Shown: positions 5,034 to 5,983 of the stretch, piece after piece | Numbering within the stretch: the stretch's first letter is position 1 | How the letters are laid out: each line of letters starts with the position of its first letter | Source of the DNA: an uncultured Bacteroidales bacterium | Lineage (GTDB): Bacteria; Bacteroidota; Bacteroidia; Bacteroidales; P3 | Reading direction: 5' to 3' | Length of the DNA: 5,983 bases | Assembly: GCA_947097635.1 (NCBI GenBank) | Contig: CAMURW010000099.1 | Span: forward strand, 1 to 5,983 | The notes under the pieces: model-generated | What the model saw: the letters and a program-made list of their open reading frames with translations, nothing else | Told to the model about the DNA's origin: nothing | Database searches by the model: none | Made by a program: the position numbers and the translations under genes

Positions 5034-5983
5034 TTATTCGAACTTTGTGAGTTGTCGCAGACTATCCCCCGCCATTTCTTTCACTGCCAGCTCGCTGGCG
5101 AATTTTATCAGCAGGTCTTCGTTGCCGCGGGGACAGATGAGTAGCACGTTGTCGTGCTCCACCACCAGATAGTCGTTCAGCTCGTTCACCACAGCTGTTT
5201 TGTTGGCGGGCAGGTGCACTAAGGTGCCGCGGCTGTTGTAGAAGAGGGTTTCGTTGCCTGCTGCGGCGTTGCCGCTGCTGTCTTTGGGCAGCACGTTGTA
5301 TAGGCTGTCCCATGTTTCCACGTCGCTCCAGCCGAAGGAGGCTTTGAGGCAGTAGACGTTCTCGGCTTTTTCCATGATGCCATAGTCTATGCTGATGGGG
5401 TCGATGGACTGGTAGATGTTGCGGATACGATGCTGCGGCGTGTCGAAGTGCACGTCGCCGAAGACCTTGGCGAGCTGCGGAAGATAGTTGTCCAGAGCAT
5501 TCTGCAGCGTGGAGAGGTTCCACACGAAGATACCGCTGTTCCACAGAAACTCACCCGAGGAGATGAACTGTGCTGCCATCTCTACTGGCGGCTTCTCGGT
5601 GAAGGTAATTACCTTGTGGAGTTCCTTGAGGCTGTCCACGGCCGGGGCCAGGTTGAACTGCAGGTAGCCGTATTTGGTGTTTGGGTTGGTGGGTTGTGCT
5701 CCCAATGTTACTATCCATTCGTGCTGGTCCACTATGTCGATGGCGTTGCCGAGATTCTGGCGGAACTCTTTTTCGCCGAAGATGGCGTGGTCGCTGGGTG
5801 CCACGACAACGTTGGCGTGTGGGTTTATGTCGCGGATGATGGCAGCAGCGTAGGCTATGCAGGGTGCTGTGTTGCGGCGTTGCGGCTCGCAGAGCACTTG
5901 GTAGGGCTTTAGTCCCGGCAGTTGTTTGGCCACATACTCTTTCATGGAGTCGGTGGTGACGATGATGATGTTCTCCTTGGCGC
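5034..5983 (-). CDS. manC: Mannose-1-phosphate guanylyltransferase (5' end cut by window)
   Basis: It makes GDP-mannose from mannose-1-phosphate and GTP in the cytosol, feeding polysaccharide, lipopolysaccharide and glycoprotein sugars such as GDP-fucose. The frame is open through the window edge, so the Met at 5945 is internal: the 12 codons before it read AKENIIIVTTDS, typical mid-domain sequence. About 315 residues are visible; some 45-50, including the nucleotide-binding GG-x-G-x-R-x-W-P motif, lie outside. Numbering from the Met at 5945: EPQRRNTAPCIAYAA (20-34), VVAPSDHAI (47-55), LGAQPTNPNTKYGYLQF (81-97), FTEKPP (115-120), GEFLWNSGIFVWN (131-143), SIDYGIMEKA (185-194) and FGWSDVETWDSLY (204-216). 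It ends after a short C-terminal beta region (NDYLVVEHDNVLLICP), so it is the single-function form with no phosphomannose isomerase cupin domain. The TAA at 5034 is 18 bases from asnS. The precise symbol is by family analogy. Confidence 0.94.
   Translation of the reverse strand, partial: AKENIIIVTTDSMKEYVAKQLPGLKPYQVLCEPQRRNTAPCIAYAAAIIRDINPHANVVVAPSDHAIFGEKEFRQNLGNAIDIVDQHEWIVTLGAQPTNPNTKYGYLQFNLAPAVDSLKELHKVITFTEKPPVEMAAQFISSGEFLWNSGIFVWNLSTLQNALDNYLPQLAKVFGDVHFDTPQHRIRNIYQSIDPISIDYGIMEKAENVYCLKASFGWSDVETWDSLYNVLPKDSSGNAAAGNETLFYNSRGTLVHLPANKTAVVNELNDYLVVEHDNVLLICPRGNEDLLIKFASELAVKEMAGDSLRQLTKFE

Noticed and set aside
3726..5912. Long open frames on the plus strand (3726-4244, 4380-4865, 5430-5912) opposite asnS and the guanylyltransferase
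   Set aside because: They lie antisense to well-conserved genes, have no recognisable domain, and are rich in Val, Gly and Leu as expected from the complement of a GC-biased coding strand. They are shadow frames.
1..5983. A defence island, mobile element, toxin-antitoxin pair or other novel multi-gene system
   Set aside because: All seven genes belong to recognised families, six with clear chromosomal housekeeping or membrane roles. No transposase, integrase, terminal repeats or sharp composition change was seen.

Overview
The window is an ordinary stretch of a bacterial chromosome, almost certainly from the Bacteroidota and probably Bacteroidales (a Prevotella- or Bacteroides-like organism of middling GC). 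The reasons are the protein flavour of every gene, start regions without clear Shine-Dalgarno sequences, and a TATCTTTG box matching the Bacteroidetes -7 promoter element (TAnnTTTG) in the one long intergenic gap. All seven genes lie on the minus strand, so transcription runs from high to low coordinates. No RNA gene, insertion sequence, CRISPR array, phage gene or attachment site was recognised. No stretch of more than 300 bases lacks a gene.

In transcription order: a mannose-1-phosphate guanylyltransferase (5983-5034, its N-terminus cut by the window edge) makes GDP-mannose. It is followed after 18 bases by asparaginyl-tRNA synthetase (5015-3618). After a 49-base gap comes ribD (3568-2600), the bifunctional deaminase/reductase of riboflavin synthesis. 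Then come a YigZ/IMPACT-family protein (2589-1945, 10-base gap), a GNAT-family acetyltransferase (1938-1411, 6-base gap) and a rhomboid-family intramembrane serine protease (1414-803) whose start codon overlaps the acetyltransferase stop by 4 bases (ATGA). The tight packing from ribD to the rhomboid suggests one transcription unit. The two upstream genes may belong to the same unit or form their own.

A 189-base intergenic gap (614-802) holds the only convincing promoter, which serves pcm, protein-L-isoaspartate O-methyltransferase (613-1, C-terminus cut). It gives pcm a leader of roughly 120 bases and separates it from the genes upstream.

The genes do not form one pathway: they cover GDP-mannose supply, Asn-tRNA charging, riboflavin synthesis, an uncharacterised YigZ protein, acetylation of an unknown substrate, membrane proteolysis and repair of damaged proteins. 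I found no sign of a new multi-gene system. The points most worth a second look are an apparent insertion near the N-terminus of the YigZ protein, the coupled acetyltransferase-rhomboid pair, the long pcm leader, and the choice of ribD start codon within a perfect 14-base palindrome.
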